NCBI GenBank assembly: GCA_047637855.1
Contig: JBLJBF010000198.1
Location: forward strand, 1-5,766
Source of the DNA: Pseudoflavonifractor sp047637855
GTDB lineage: Bacteria; Bacillota; Clostridia; Oscillospirales; Oscillospiraceae
Direction of reading: 5' to 3'
Length of the DNA: 5,766 bases
Part shown: in pieces, positions 5,596 through 5,766 of the stretch
How the letters are laid out: the number at the start of each line of letters is the position of its first letter
Position numbering within the stretch: position 1 is the first letter of the stretch
The notes under the pieces: model-generated
Database searches by the model: none
Seen by the model: only the letters and a program-made list of their open reading frames with translations
What the model was told of the DNA's origin: nothing
Translations under genes and position numbers: made by a program

Positions 5596-5766
5596 GGACC
5601 GTCACGGAGCAGGGATTTCAGGAATTTTTTCAAGCGGTCCGGGCGAAGCGGGAGCGCCTGGAACGGACGGGGAGAGAATTGACCGCCTACTTGGAGCAGG
5701 AGGACGCGCAAGAGCAGCTCTGGCAGCAGCTCAAGGCGATGATCCAGTTTGAGACCCTTGACCGCA
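5574..5766 (+). pseudogene. C-terminal coiled-coil fragment of the same serine recombinase, different frame
   Basis: In the frame one base upstream of the first recombinase fragment, the sequence reads KICRSAVGTVTEQGFQEFF and continues through AKRERLERTGRELTAYLEQED and LWQQLKAMIQFETLDR to the window edge without a stop. This charged, heptad-like helix resembles the coiled-coil tail of large serine recombinases, which lies some 150-200 residues after the GVPTP motif in intact members. Here it follows within about 10-40 nt, so the rest of the recombinase domain and the zinc ribbon have been deleted, with a frame change at roughly 5550-5590. It continues beyond the window. Confidence 0.6.

Larger units (their letters stand above)
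3811..5766. mobile_element. Degraded mobile-element segment inserted in dpaA (right end outside window)
   Basis: From the point where dpaA similarity stops, the next 2 kb contains no + strand host gene. It holds an AT-rich minus-strand helicase pseudogene and then a GC-rich, broken large serine recombinase. Both are cut at about 5090, where one abuts the other. Helicases and large serine recombinases are common cargo of integrative elements and skin-type intervening sequences. No attachment-site repeat can be shown, because the second dpaA boundary is not in the window. The left edge is uncertain by about 20 nt (3811-3831), since the last dpaA-frame codons might still be diverged dpaA. An assembly join cannot be excluded. 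Confidence 0.55.

Noticed and set aside
1..5766. CRISPR array, tRNA or rRNA genes
   Set aside because: No regularly spaced repeats were seen, and no tRNA cloverleaf or rRNA-like sequence was recognised on either strand.

Overview
This window looks like a chromosomal segment of a high-GC, spore-forming Firmicute, most likely a gut Clostridia of the Oscillospirales type. That placement is inferred from four things: the strongly GC-rich coding style, good Shine-Dalgarno sites, a mannose-family PTS, and a dipicolinate synthase gene, which is specific to endospore formers. All intact genes lie on the + strand.

Region 1 (1-2990) is housekeeping and sugar-uptake material. It opens with the last 17 codons of a membrane protein, possibly a PTS membrane subunit. 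Next comes a SIS-domain sugar-phosphate-binding protein, a strong GC-rich hairpin terminator, and a mannose-family PTS EIIA protein. Then follow a membrane-anchored, helical TPR-like protein of unknown role and a Cof-type HAD phosphatase whose start lies 2 nt after the stop of the TPR-like gene. The block ends in a clear intrinsic terminator. The PTS and SIS genes probably serve uptake and processing of an amino sugar or other hexose; the substrate cannot be read from the window.

Region 2 (3060-3831) is dpaA (spoVFA), encoding dipicolinate synthase subunit A. Its reading frame matches the family up to the conserved DLASKPGG motif, then loses similarity and stops six codons later. About 45 C-terminal residues are missing, and dpaB does not follow.

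Region 3 (about 3811-5766) is foreign, degraded DNA. It begins with visibly AT-rich sequence carrying a minus-strand SF2 (DEAD/DEAH-like) helicase pseudogene. The helicase has lost its Walker A end and is broken by three frameshifts, two of them at 6-nt homopolymers. At about 5090 the composition turns GC-rich again, inside the remains of a large serine recombinase gene that lacks its catalytic-serine N-terminus and has an internal deletion or frameshift.

The most interesting point is a sporulation gene interrupted beside serine-recombinase remnants. This resembles the skin-type intervening elements of sigK and spoVFB in other spore formers. Here it could be an active element whose working recombinase lies outside the window, a fossil insertion, or an assembly chimera; the window alone cannot decide.
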